From Rhizobium sp. EC-SD404 (GTDB taxonomy: Bacteria; Pseudomonadota; Alphaproteobacteria; Rhizobiales; Rhizobiaceae), in contig NZ_LR701458.1 of assembly GCF_902498825.1 (NCBI RefSeq), positions 26,205 to 90,204 of the forward strand: a stretch of 64,000 bases of DNA, given 5' to 3'. Positions within the stretch are counted from its first letter, which is position 1. Each line of letters begins with the position of its first letter. Both the position numbers and the translations under genes were made by a program. Shown piece after piece: positions 9,904-18,597 of this stretch. The notes beneath the pieces are model-generated. The model was not told the origin of the DNA. It ran no database searches and was given only the letters and a program-made list of their open reading frames with translations.

Positions 9904-10917
9904 ATGCGGGTAGTGAAGGTCGCAATCGCCGGGCTGGGCGGCGTGGGGCGCGCCACGGCCGAACTGCTTCTGTCGCGGCGGGGACGGTATCGTGAGGTGT
10001 ACGCGACCGATGTCCGCCTCGCGGCAGCCTGTGGCTCCCGGTCCGGTCGAGCCGATCCTGATGGACTCGAAGCGTCGGACCTGGATGCTCTCGAAGATGG
10101 CCGGACGGGGCCGGATTTCATCGCAGCCAGTGGCGCGGACATCCTGATCGAGGCGGGACCGAGCGATTTCCGCACCGGAGGCCCTGGGCTTGTCTACATC
10201 CACGCTTCCCTTTCAGCCGGCCTCGACACGATCGTGGTGTCGAAAGGTGCGCTCGTGCACAGCGGATCAGCGTTGCGCCAGCTCGCCAAGAGCACCGGCG
10301 CGACGCTGAAGTTGAGCGGCGCAGCTGCCTCGGCGCTGCCGACGATCGATCTCCTCGAACACAGTCTCAAGGGATGCAGGGTCGTCCGCGTCGAGGGGAT
10401 ACTCAACGCAACGACCAATTACCTGCTCGACGCAATGACCACACGGGGCATCGATTTCCACGAGGCGCTCCGCCAAGCGCAGGCCGGCGGGTTCGCCGAG
10501 GCCAATCCGAGCAACGACGTCGATGGCTGGGATACCGCCGCCAAGCTCGTCCTCATTGCCAATTTCGGTCTCGGAGCCGATCTGACCATGGAGGACGTGC
10601 AAGTCGAAGGCATTGGATCGGTCACGATGGACCGCGTCCAGGCTTGGCGCGCCGATGGCGTCGTCCCGAAGCTCGTCGGTGAATTGAGTTGGCCGGACGG
10701 TTTGCTGCGCGCCACCGTCGGGATCAGAACCTATCCCACAAAGGACCCGCTATCGCAGGTCGGCGGCAAGGACAAAGCGATCCGAATCCTAACGGAAGAG
10801 ATGGGAGAAACGATCGCCATCGCATCAGGCAAGGAACCGATGGCCACCGCGGCGGCAGCGCTGAAGGATCTGGAGTCTCTCTTGGCAATGCGGGCTGCCG
10901 GGCCGTCGTCGGATTGA
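9904..10917 (+). CDS. Homoserine dehydrogenase family protein without ACT domain
   Basis: A 337-residue protein starting behind CGGAGGG. The N-terminal Rossmann fold has GLGGVGRATAE (about residues 10-20). The catalytic half carries the homoserine-dehydrogenase signatures GILNATTNYLL and NPSNDVDGWDTAAKLV. Known enzymes reduce aspartate semialdehyde to homoserine in Thr/Met biosynthesis. The C-terminal ACT regulatory domain is absent, and its place between oxidoreductase genes suggests a specialised paralogue rather than the housekeeping enzyme. It ends four bases before the convergent AraC-type gene. Confidence 0.75.
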   Translation: MRVVKVAIAGLGGVGRATAELLLSRRGRYREVYATDVRLAAACGSRSGRADPDGLEASDLDALEDGRTGPDFIAASGADILIEAGPSDFRTGGPGLVYIHASLSAGLDTIVVSKGALVHSGSALRQLAKSTGATLKLSGAAASALPTIDLLEHSLKGCRVVRVEGILNATTNYLLDAMTTRGIDFHEALRQAQAGGFAEANPSNDVDGWDTAAKLVLIANFGLGADLTMEDVQVEGIGSVTMDRVQAWRADGVVPKLVGELSWPDGLLRATVGIRTYPTKDPLSQVGGKDKAIRILTEEMGETIAIASGKEPMATAAAALKDLESLLAMRAAGPSSD

Positions 10918-10921
10918 CCGA

Positions 10922-11839
10922 TTACATCGTGGCGGTTTGGCGGCGCGCGCCTGGTTCCGGCAAATGCGCTGCACGCAGCGAAGCGGCATCGCCGCTCGGC
11001 GTCAGGTTGAACAGGCGCCGATAATCGCGGTTGAACTGCGAGATGCTTTCATAGCCGACTTCGTATGCCACCGCCGAGATCGTATCGGCTGATGCCAGGC
11101 CACGACGCGCTTCCTGCAGGCGCACCCGCTTGTGGAATTGCACCGGCGTCATCGATGTCACCGCCTTGAAGTGACGGTGAAAGCTGGGGACGCTCATGCT
11201 TGCCCGAGCGGCGAGATCGGGAATGCTGAGCGGTTCGGCGAAATTGTCTCTGATCCAGGCGGTCGCTCGTCCGATGCGCGCCGCGTGACCGTTTGCAAAC
11301 GCGAGCTGGCTGAGCATAGGACCATGATCGCTGTGAAGCAGCCGCCACGTGATCTCGCGGAGGATCAGCGGCGCCATGACCGGGATGTCGCTCGGTCTAT
11401 CGATGAGTGACAGCAATCGGATCAAAGGATCGATCAATTCCGGATCGAGCAGATGCTTGCTCGCAACCGACGTGACCGGCGTGTTGGCCGATACGTCGAC
11501 CTGTTCGCGAAGAAGCTCCGCAACGGTCGAAGGGTCGATCTCGATATGGATCGCGAGATAGGGCGCTTCGGGGCTGGCTTCGGTGACCTGCGACGTGACC
11601 GGAACGTCGGCCGTGCACAGCAGGCTCTCGCCTGCCGCGTAGTGAAAGGGAATCTCGCCGACCATAAGTTCCTTGACACCCCGCGCCACCAACCCGAACG
11701 ATGGCTGGTAGATCGAATGCGCTGGCTCGGTCGGCCGATCGGTACGGCCGACCTTGAGCCCGGTGATCGGGGTCACATAGTCGTGGCGCGCATGGCGCTC
11801 GATAAGCGCAAGAAGGTCCGAGAATATCGGTTTCATCAT
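10922..11839 (-). CDS. AraC family transcriptional regulator (AraC_N type)
   Basis: A 305-residue regulator beginning MMKPIFSDLL. The N-terminal domain is of the AraC_N kind (IYQPSFGLVARGVKELMVG, then YLAIHIEIDPSTVAELL). The DNA-binding region contains LSIPDLAARASMSVPSFHRHFKAVT and VAYEVGYESISQFNRDYRRLF, two helix-turn-helix units. Regulators of this subtype often sit beside aldo/keto reductase genes, as here: the divergent Gfo/Idh and AKR genes are the likely targets. A long palindromic element occupies the intervening DNA. Confidence 0.87.
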   Translation of the reverse strand: MMKPIFSDLLALIERHARHDYVTPITGLKVGRTDRPTEPAHSIYQPSFGLVARGVKELMVGEIPFHYAAGESLLCTADVPVTSQVTEASPEAPYLAIHIEIDPSTVAELLREQVDVSANTPVTSVASKHLLDPELIDPLIRLLSLIDRPSDIPVMAPLILREITWRLLHSDHGPMLSQLAFANGHAARIGRATAWIRDNFAEPLSIPDLAARASMSVPSFHRHFKAVTSMTPVQFHKRVRLQEARRGLASADTISAVAYEVGYESISQFNRDYRRLFNLTPSGDAASLRAAHLPEPGARRQTATM

Positions 11840-11934
11840 GGTTGGAATGTCTCCGTCGCGCCTTGGTGTCAGGCCAACTCGTCCCAAGGGATGTGCGACC
11901 GACTGCCCAGTTCACCATCCAAAAATGTCGTGCG

Positions 11935-12053
11935 CTATGCAGATCCTATCAAGGGTATGCCCATTCCTCTCAAATCCCGGACTTGGATCAAGCCAAGAGT
12001 CGGGAGCATCTAAAATGAGAGAAGCAGGCAAGTCCTTGATAGGATCTGCATAG
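11935..12053. repeat. 119-bp palindromic element with 20-bp perfect terminal inverted repeats
   Basis: CTATGCAGATCCTATCAAGG at 11935-11954 returns as an exact inverted copy at 12034-12053. The symmetry continues inward imperfectly (TGCC and CTCTCA blocks on both sides), and the centre forms its own hairpin from CCCGGACTTGG and CCAAGAGTCGGG. No coding frame fits. It resembles a small non-autonomous mobile element or a rhizobial intergenic palindrome, and it lies between a divergent regulator and its likely target operon. Confidence 0.75.
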
Positions 12054-12130
12054 GGTCGCCGCCGCCCTGTCACTAGGTTTCCAGCATCGCGCCGATCCCA
12101 GGCGAACCGCATGAATGCTGGAGCAAAGAC

Positions 12131-13234
12131 ATGTCGAACAAGCAATTTCGCGTTGGTATCATCGGCGCAGACACCCAGGCCAGTTGGGCAGGCGCGTCAC
12201 ACGTGCCCGCTCTAGCGGCACAGCAGTCCCTTGTCCTTCACGCTGTGGCGACGCGGCGGGAAGAAAGCGCCAAGGCGGCAGCCGAGGCTTTCGGTGCGGA
12301 GCGCTGGTTTGCCGATCCGTACGCCATGATCCGGGACGACGACATCGATATCGTGACCGTTGCCGTCAAGGTGCCAGCGCACCGCGACCTTGTCATGGCG
12401 GCGCTTGCGGCCGGCAAGGCCGTCTACAGTGAATCGCCGCTGGGCGCGACGCTCGTCGAAACCGAGGAAATGGCGTCGGCGGCAAAGGGCCTTCACACGG
12501 CGATCGGCCTGCAGGGGCGACACAACCCCGCCGTCCGCCGCGCCGCTGAAATTGTTGCCTCGGGTCGGCTCGGTCGGTTGATGTCGGCACGGGTGGGCGC
12601 GACCACCTTCGGCTATGGGCCTGAAGCGCCGAGCGTCTACGATTATTTCAACAAGGCCGCATCCGGCGCGAGCTTCATGACGATCACGACGGGTCACGTT
12701 CTCGACGTCATCGAGGCGGTGCTCGGCACCATCACAGAAGTCGATGCGCGCACCGAACTGCTCTGGCCGCAGATCAGGATCGTGGATACGGGCGAAATCT
12801 CGGTCCGCGAAATTCCCGATCATCTCGACCTCATCGCCAAGACGGCGAGCAACGCACCCGTCTCCGTGCAAGTTCTGGCAGGCGTATCGCCGGATCAGGC
12901 GAACTTCAGCTTCGAGGTTCGCGGATCCGAAGGTTGGCTGAAGCTCACTGGCAATCATCCCGCCGGTGTCCAGGTTGGCGACCTCAAGCTTGCATCCAGT
13001 CCCGAATTCGTTGAACCGGATGCGCCGGTGGCCTCCGGTTCGGGGCCGACGGCGGCCGACTTCTGGACCGGTGCATCGATCAATGTCGGTGAGGTCTATG
13101 CCGCGCTCGCCCGCGATCTGCTGGCTGGAACGTCCAAGACGCCCGGCTTTGCCCATGCCCTTCACAACAGCCGTCTCGTCGACACCGTCGAACGCGCTGC
13201 CAAGACCGGCCACCGTCAGAGCCTCGCGGCCTGA
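12131..13234 (+). CDS. Gfo/Idh/MocA family oxidoreductase, Gal80-like
   Basis: A 367-residue protein with an N-terminal NAD(P) fold (VGIIGADTQASWAG) and a C-terminal beta-sheet domain resembling the Gal80-like branch. The family usually has an EKP motif whose Lys helps catalysis; here the segment reads YSESPLG, so the Lys is replaced by Ser. A conserved His is present in TTGHVLDVIE. Family members oxidise or reduce sugars and polyols, but the missing Lys makes catalysis less certain. It begins behind GGAG and is followed after 30 bases by the aldo/keto reductase, probably in one transcript under the divergent AraC-type regulator. Confidence 0.8.
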   Translation: MSNKQFRVGIIGADTQASWAGASHVPALAAQQSLVLHAVATRREESAKAAAEAFGAERWFADPYAMIRDDDIDIVTVAVKVPAHRDLVMAALAAGKAVYSESPLGATLVETEEMASAAKGLHTAIGLQGRHNPAVRRAAEIVASGRLGRLMSARVGATTFGYGPEAPSVYDYFNKAASGASFMTITTGHVLDVIEAVLGTITEVDARTELLWPQIRIVDTGEISVREIPDHLDLIAKTASNAPVSVQVLAGVSPDQANFSFEVRGSEGWLKLTGNHPAGVQVGDLKLASSPEFVEPDAPVASGSGPTAADFWTGASINVGEVYAALARDLLAGTSKTPGFAHALHNSRLVDTVERAAKTGHRQSLAA

Positions 13235-13264
13235 TCGAGCCTTCATTTGAAAGCGAGAATTGAG

Positions 13265-14287
13265 ATGCGTATTCGAAAATTCGGAAGCAGTGGACTGTTC
13301 GTCTCCGAGCTCTGCTTCGGCACCATGACCTTCGGTGGAGAAGGCGGGATCTGGGGCAAGGTCGGACGATTGGGCCAAGGCGAGGCCGACACGCTCGTGG
13401 CGGCTGCGCTTGAAGCCGGGATCAATTTCTTCGATACGGCCAATGCCTATGCCGAGGGTCGCAGTGAAACCATTCTTGGGCAATCGTTGAAGAACCTCGG
13501 CATTGCGCGTGACGAAGTCATCATCTCCACCAAAGTCGCCTCATCCATGGGGCGGGGTCCGAACATGCATGGCGCGTCGCGTCATCATATCATCAGCCAA
13601 AGCCGCGCCAGCCTGAAACGGCTCGGTCTCGATCATGTAGACCTCTACAACATCCACGCCTTCGACCCCGCAACACCGATCGTGGAGACGCTCGAAGCCC
13701 TCGACACATTGGTTCGCGCAGGCGACGTGCGGTATATCGGCCTGTCCAACTGGGCAGCCTGGCAGATCATGAAGGCCATCGGAATCTCCGAAGCGCGGCA
13801 GCTGGCACCGATCACGTCGGTCCAGGCTTATTACACTCTTGTGGGCCGCGACCTGGAGCGCGAAATCGTCCCGCTTCTGCGATCGGAAAAACTGGGCCTG
13901 ATGGTTTGGAGCCCGCTCGCCGGCGGCTATCTCACCGGCAAGTATTCCGGAGCGAACTCTGGAGAGGGCGGACGGCAGACCGAGCTGGATTTCCCACCCA
14001 TCGATCGCGTGCGCGGCGAGCCCCTGATCGAAATCCTGCGCGGGGTGGCGGACAAGCACGGGCGCACACCTGCGCAGATCGCCATCGCCTGGCTGCTGCA
14101 CCAGAAGGTGGTCTCGACCGTGCTCATCGGTGCCAAGCGCGTCGAGCAACTGCGTGAAAACGTGGAGGCGACAACGGTCGTCCTCGATGACGAAGACATG
14201 GCCGCTCTCGATGCCGTGAGCCGTCTGCCCGTCGAATATCCCCACTGGTTGTTGGATGGCGACAGCGATCGGGCGGTCACGGACTGA
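13265..14287 (+). CDS. Aldo/keto reductase
   Basis: A 340-residue NADPH-dependent carbonyl reductase. The catalytic tetrad is visible: Asp and Tyr in FFDTANAYAEG, Lys in ISTKVAS and His in LYNIHAF. Cofactor-binding elements VWSPLAGG and LIGAKRVEQL are in place. The start at 13265 begins with MRIRKFGSSGL, the usual N terminus of the family; an alternative start at 13247 adds six residues. It is probably co-transcribed with the preceding Gfo/Idh gene. The substrate is unknown. Confidence 0.88.
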   Translation: MRIRKFGSSGLFVSELCFGTMTFGGEGGIWGKVGRLGQGEADTLVAAALEAGINFFDTANAYAEGRSETILGQSLKNLGIARDEVIISTKVASSMGRGPNMHGASRHHIISQSRASLKRLGLDHVDLYNIHAFDPATPIVETLEALDTLVRAGDVRYIGLSNWAAWQIMKAIGISEARQLAPITSVQAYYTLVGRDLEREIVPLLRSEKLGLMVWSPLAGGYLTGKYSGANSGEGGRQTELDFPPIDRVRGEPLIEILRGVADKHGRTPAQIAIAWLLHQKVVSTVLIGAKRVEQLRENVEATTVVLDDEDMAALDAVSRLPVEYPHWLLDGDSDRAVTD

Positions 14288-14580
14288 GCGGCAAATTCGG
14301 AGGTTATGCGGCTGATCCGGTGCGGTTTCCAACTGCGCCGGATCATACTTGTACCCAGAGAGCATTGTGATCACCGCAGAACTGTCACTTTCGAACGGAA
14401 CACGAGGCTCAAGAATGACTTTCGTCCGAGGTCTTTCAGCGACCAGCGAAAACGAGCGTTGATGACGGGGCGCCATCGCCTGCAGGACATGCCATCGCGC
14501 TTCAGTGCTGGTCGTGCTGCCCCAGAACGAAACCCCTTCGCGCGCTGGAAGTTATCGACCGTCGGGCAGGGAGATCACGA
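14288..14580. other. Intergenic stretch with one hairpin
   Basis: No convincing gene. A hairpin at 14314-14344 pairs GATCCGG with CCGGATC and extends through a partly paired TGCG stem; it has no U-tract, so it is only a weak terminator candidate for the aldo/keto reductase. Confidence 0.4.
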
Positions 14581-15216
14581 ATGCCACTTCTCATCGATTG
14601 CCCGGACGACGCCTTCGCCACGCTCCTTCTTGCTCACGGCGCGGGTGCGCCGATGGATTCCGATGCGATGAATTCAGTGACCGATGCCCTGATGCTTGCC
14701 GGCTTCAGGGTCGCGCGGTTCGAATTCGGCTACATGGCCGCCCGCCGGCAGGGTGCGCGCAAGCCGCCGCCGAAAGCCGACCTGCTCCAGGACGAGTACC
14801 GCCAGGCGGTGGCAGAGCTTAATTGCGGCGGCCCGCTTTTCATCGGCGGCAAGTCGATGGGCGGCCGCGTGGCGTCGATGGTTGCCGATGGGCTTCATGA
14901 TGCCGGTGTGGTCGCCGGGTTGTTGTGTCTCGGCTATCCCTTCCACCCCCCGGCGAAGCCTGAGCAACTGCGCACGGCCCATCTGGAACATCTCAAGACG
15001 CCGACGCTGATCTGCCAGGGCACGCGCGATCCCTTCGGCACGCGCGAGGAAGTCGGAACATACGCGCTCTCGGATCGCATCGAAATTCTCTGGCTCGAAG
15101 ACGGCGACCACGATCTGAAGCCGCGCAAGAAGTTCTCCGGCTTCTCCGTTTCCGACCATCTTGCGACGCTCGCCCAAGCGACGCGGAACTGGGCAGAGCG
15201 TCTGCTGCGCCCATGA
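14581..15216 (+). CDS. Alpha/beta hydrolase (Tex30/KANL3-like)
   Basis: A 211-residue serine-hydrolase-fold protein. It has an oxyanion strand LLLAHGAGAPMDS, a nucleophile elbow GGKSMGGR (Ser near residue 94), an acidic residue in CQGTRDPFG and a terminal His in DGDHDLKP. Small hydrolases of this branch have poorly known substrates. Its stop overlaps the start of exonuclease III (ATGA), so the two are co-translated. Confidence 0.8.
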   Translation: MPLLIDCPDDAFATLLLAHGAGAPMDSDAMNSVTDALMLAGFRVARFEFGYMAARRQGARKPPPKADLLQDEYRQAVAELNCGGPLFIGGKSMGGRVASMVADGLHDAGVVAGLLCLGYPFHPPAKPEQLRTAHLEHLKTPTLICQGTRDPFGTREEVGTYALSDRIEILWLEDGDHDLKPRKKFSGFSVSDHLATLAQATRNWAERLLRP

Positions 15217-15989
15217 AGATCGCGACCTTCAACATCAATGCCATCAACAAGCGCCTGCCGAATCTCCTGTCATGGCTGGACGTTACGCGGCCGGACATCG
15301 TCTGCCTGCAGGAGCTCAAGGCGGAGCAGGGCGCCTTTCCGGAAGAGGCCATTTCCGAAGCCGGTTATGACGCTGTCTGGGTCGGCCAGCGCAGCTGGAA
15401 CGGCGTCGCGATCCTGTCGCGGATCGGCCAGCCAGTCATGACCCGCGCGTCGCTCCCCGGGGATACATCCGACCTGCAGGCTCGGTACATCGAGGCTGCC
15501 GTCGCCGGCATTCTCGTCGCGTCGATCTACGCCCCCAACGGCAACCCGCAGCCCGGTCCGAAATTCGACTACAAGCTCGCCTGGCTGGAGAGGCTTGCAA
15601 AACATGCGACTTCGCTGCGCAAGACGGGCGCGCCTATCGTCCTCGCCGGCGACTACAACGTGGCGCCGACCGATCTCGATATCTATCCGACCAAATCCTG
15701 GGACGACGACGCGTTGATCCATCCCGAAAGCCGCGCAGCGTTCAAGAAGCTCGTCGGCCGCAGCTGGACCGACGCGATGCGGCATCTTCATCCCGACGAA
15801 CGCATCTACACGTTCTGGCACTACAAGCGCATGCGCTGGCCGCGCGACGCCGGCCTGCGGCTCGACCATCTGCTGCTCAGCGCCAATCTGCGCGACAGGC
15901 TCGAGGACGCAGGTATCGACAGGGATGTGCGAGGGCTGGATGGCGCGAGCGACCACGCACCCGCCTGGATCAGGCTCCGCCCGTCCTGA
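15213..15989 (+). CDS. xth: Exodeoxyribonuclease III
   Basis: A 258-residue AP endonuclease/3'-5' exonuclease of base-excision repair. All family signatures are seen: the metal-binding Glu in CLQELKAEQ, the catalytic Asp/Asn in LAGDYNVAP, the LRLDHLLLS segment and the terminal SDHAP Asp-His pair. Length is normal. It overlaps the hydrolase gene by four bases, which may simply reflect local packing. Confidence 0.92.
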   Translation: MKIATFNINAINKRLPNLLSWLDVTRPDIVCLQELKAEQGAFPEEAISEAGYDAVWVGQRSWNGVAILSRIGQPVMTRASLPGDTSDLQARYIEAAVAGILVASIYAPNGNPQPGPKFDYKLAWLERLAKHATSLRKTGAPIVLAGDYNVAPTDLDIYPTKSWDDDALIHPESRAAFKKLVGRSWTDAMRHLHPDERIYTFWHYKRMRWPRDAGLRLDHLLLSANLRDRLEDAGIDRDVRGLDGASDHAPAWIRLRPS

Positions 15990-16078
15990 GGCCGCGGTAT
16001 GAATTCTCCGGTGTTCTGAAATCCGGCCATCTGATGACACGAGGTGCGGCCGAGCTTATTCATCCCAAGGCATAATCA

Positions 16079-16118
16079 ATCGGCAAGCTTGATATCGAGA
16101 GAAAATGCCGATCTTTTT
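16079..16118 (+). terminator. Hairpin with U-tract ahead of the Rrf2 gene
   Basis: ATCGGCA at 16079-16085 pairs with TGCCGAT at 16106-16112 and is followed by CTTTTT. It lies 90 bases after the exonuclease III stop and 44 bases before the Rrf2 start, so it may terminate the former or act as a leader attenuator for the latter. Confidence 0.4.
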
Positions 16119-16161
16119 GTTAGGTTCGCATGTTCGCCATTGAGCCACGAGGCAGGGACGA

Positions 16162-16608
16162 ATGATCTCTCAGAAAGCCAAATACGCGCTGCGGGCTTTG
16201 GTGGCGTTGGCGCGGGCCGAACCCGACGAACCGGTCATGATCGGCCAGATCGCTGAAGAGCAGGATATTCCGAAGAAGTTCCTCGAGCAGATCCTGCTGG
16301 ACCTGAAACATCACGGCATCGTCGCAAGCCGACGGGGCAAGATGGGCGGCTATCTGCTGCTGAAAGACGCGTCCGACATCTCGTTCGGCGAAGTTCTGCG
16401 CATCATCGATGGGCCGTTGGCGCCGCTGCCCTGCCTCAGCCGCATCGCCTACCAGCGCTGCGACGACTGCAATGACGAAGAGACATGTGAAGTGCGTCGC
16501 GTGTTCGAGAAGGTGGCCAATGCTACGCGCGGCGTGCTTGACTCAACGACGATCGCGGACAGTCTCGTTATCCCGGCCGAAAAATTCATTGCGCGAAACC
16601 TCGGCTGA
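16162..16608 (+). CDS. Rrf2 family transcriptional regulator with four C-terminal cysteines
   Basis: A 148-residue winged-helix repressor. The N-terminal HTH is typical (KAKYALRALVALA, then IPKKFLEQILLDL and SRRGKMGGYLL). The C-terminal part has Cys91, Cys100, Cys103 and Cys109. In relatives such as IscR, cysteines in this region bind an iron-sulfur cluster; here the number and spacing differ. It lies just upstream of the sulfate ABC operon, so it is probably a sulfur or cysteine-status regulator of that operon; this is inference from position. Confidence 0.88.
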   Translation: MISQKAKYALRALVALARAEPDEPVMIGQIAEEQDIPKKFLEQILLDLKHHGIVASRRGKMGGYLLLKDASDISFGEVLRIIDGPLAPLPCLSRIAYQRCDDCNDEETCEVRRVFEKVANATRGVLDSTTIADSLVIPAEKFIARNLG

Positions 16609-16710
16609 GCGGCAAAGCGTTTCCCGCATGAGATTGCCAACAGTGGAAAACTACGTTCTTATACACGACCAAACCGATAGAGTTTAAAGGCATTCCACTC
16701 GGAGGTTCCT

Positions 16711-17730
16711 ATGCGCACTCGGTTTTCGAAAATCTTCACAGCGGCCCTTCTGGCCGGCACCGTCCAGTTCGGAGCGCTGGGCATGGCGTTCTCGCAGGAG
16801 ACCCTGATCAACGTCTCCTACGATCCGACCCGCGAACTCTACCGCGAATTCAACGCCGCTTTCGTTGAAAAGTGGAAGGCCGATACGGGCGAGGATGTCA
16901 CGATCCAGATGTCTCATGGCGGTTCGGGCGCACAGGCCCGCACCGTGATCGACGGCCTTGCAGCCGACGTCGTGACGCTCGCACTCGAAGCCGACATCAA
17001 CGCCATCGCCGAGGAGTCCGGCAAGATCCCGGCCGACTGGCGCGGCACGCTTGAAAACAACAACGCGCCCTACACATCGACGATCGTGTTCCTCGTGCGC
17101 AAGGGCAATCCCAAGCAGATCGAAGACTGGGACGATCTGATCCGCGAAGACATCGAGGTCATCACACCGAACCCGAAGACGTCCGGTGGCGCTCGCTGGA
17201 ACTTCCTGGCCGCATGGGCATGGGCCCGCGCCGAATTCGGCGATGAAGAACAGGCCAAGGAGTTCGTCGGTCAGGTCTACCGCAACGTTCCGGTGCTCGA
17301 CACCGGTGCCCGCGGTTCCACGACGACCTTCGTGCAGCGCCAGATTGGCGATGTTCTGCTGGCCTGGGAAAACGAGGCCTATCTCGCAATCGAAGAACTC
17401 GGTCCCGATGCATTCGACATCGTGACGCCATCGATCTCGATTTTGGCCGAACCGCCGGTTGCCATCGTCGACGGCAATGTCGACGAAAAGGGCACCCGCG
17501 AACTCGCCGAAGCCTATCTCGACTATCTGTATTCGGACGAAGGCCAGGCGCTCGCCGCCAAGCACTTCTACCGTCCCTTCCGTTCGGAAGCGGCAGCTCC
17601 AGAAGACATCGAGCGCTTCGGCGACGTCGAACTGGTCACGATCGAGGATTTCGGTGGCTGGGGTGAAGCGCAGCCCTTCTATTTCGGTGACGGCGGCGTC
17701 TTCGATGAAATCTATCGTCCGGGCCAATAA
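16711..17730 (+). CDS. Sulfate ABC transporter periplasmic binding protein
   Basis: A 339-residue sulfate-binding protein of the Sbp/CysP group. A signal peptide (about residues 1-29, ending MAFSQ) directs it to the periplasm. The mature part has the family's VSYDPTRELYREFN start, MSHGGSGAQARTVIDGLAADVVTLA, NPKTSGGARWNFLAAW and DTGARGSTTTFVQRQIGDV, all of which contribute to the anion site. The start follows CGGAGG. It is the first gene of an operon with cysT, cysW and cysA and lies 102 bases after the Rrf2 regulator. Confidence 0.93.
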   Translation: MRTRFSKIFTAALLAGTVQFGALGMAFSQETLINVSYDPTRELYREFNAAFVEKWKADTGEDVTIQMSHGGSGAQARTVIDGLAADVVTLALEADINAIAEESGKIPADWRGTLENNNAPYTSTIVFLVRKGNPKQIEDWDDLIREDIEVITPNPKTSGGARWNFLAAWAWARAEFGDEEQAKEFVGQVYRNVPVLDTGARGSTTTFVQRQIGDVLLAWENEAYLAIEELGPDAFDIVTPSISILAEPPVAIVDGNVDEKGTRELAEAYLDYLYSDEGQALAAKHFYRPFRSEAAAPEDIERFGDVELVTIEDFGGWGEAQPFYFGDGGVFDEIYRPGQ

Positions 17731-17736
17731 TCACCA

Positions 17737-18597
17737 ATGGCATCATCTGCAACCGCATCCGGTTGGAGGTTCAGGCAGCCGAGCGTCATCCCGGGCTTCG
17801 GGCTGACGCTCGGCTTCACACTGACCTACCTGACCCTCATCGTCCTCATCCCGCTCGCGGGCCTCGGCATTCGATCCGCGGCCCTCGGCTGGTCGGGTAT
17901 CTGGACAATCGCCACCGATCCACGCGTCGTTCAGGCGTTGAGGGTCAGTTTCAGCACCTCGCTCATCGCTGCGCTCATCAACGCCGTCTTCGGCGTGATC
18001 GTCGCTTGGGTGCTGGTGCGCTACCGCTTCCCCGGACGCCGCATTCTGGATGCGATCGTCGACCTTCCTTTCGCACTGCCGACGGCCGTTGCGGGGATTG
18101 CGCTGACAGCGCTCTACGCCCCCAACGGATGGATCGGCCAGCATCTTGCGCCCTACGGCATCCGACTGGCCTACACGCCGACCGGTATCGTCATTGCACT
18201 AATCTTCATCGGGCTTCCGTTCATGGTGCGGACGGTCCAGCCGGTAATGGAAGAGATCAGCCGTGAGGTGGAAGAAGCTGCCGCGACGCTTGGCGCAAAC
18301 CGCTTCCAGACGATCAGCCGCATCATCCTTCCAGGCCTCGCCCCGGCGATCCTGACAGGCTTTGCCCTCGCCTTCGGTCGAGCGGTCGGCGAATATGGCT
18401 CGGTCATCTTCATTGCGGGCAATATTCCCTACGTATCGGAAATCGCACCGCTGCTGATCGTCATCCGGCTGGAAGAGTTCAACTACGCCGGCGCCACGAC
18501 GATCGCCTCGATCATGCTCATCTTCGCCTTCGCGGTGCTTCTCGCGATCAACCTCATTCAGGCCTGGAGCAGGAGGCGGTACGGCTATGGCAACTGA
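17737..18597 (+). CDS. cysT: Sulfate ABC transporter permease CysT
   Basis: A 286-residue inner-membrane permease with about six hydrophobic segments. It carries the ABC permease loop contacting the ATPase ([21 protein letters not shown]) and the CysT-typical [18 protein letters not shown] and [17 protein letters not shown]. It begins six bases after the binding-protein stop and overlaps cysW by 11 bases. Confidence 0.93.
   Translation: MASSATASGWRFRQPSVIPGFGLTLGFTLTYLTLIVLIPLAGLGIRSAALGWSGIWTIATDPRVVQALRVSFSTSLIAALINAVFGVIVAWVLVRYRFPGRRILDAIVDLPFALPTAVAGIALTALYAPNGWIGQHLAPYGIRLAYTPTGIVIALIFIGLPFMVRTVQPVMEEISREVEEAAATLGANRFQTISRIILPGLAPAILTGFALAFGRAVGEYGSVIFIAGNIPYVSEIAPLLIVIRLEEFNYAGATTIASIMLIFAFAVLLAINLIQAWSRRRYGYGN

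Noticed and set aside
12212-14476. Minus-strand frames of 423 and 311 codons
   Set aside because: They are shadows of the Gfo/Idh and aldo/keto reductase genes, whose active-site motifs are clear.
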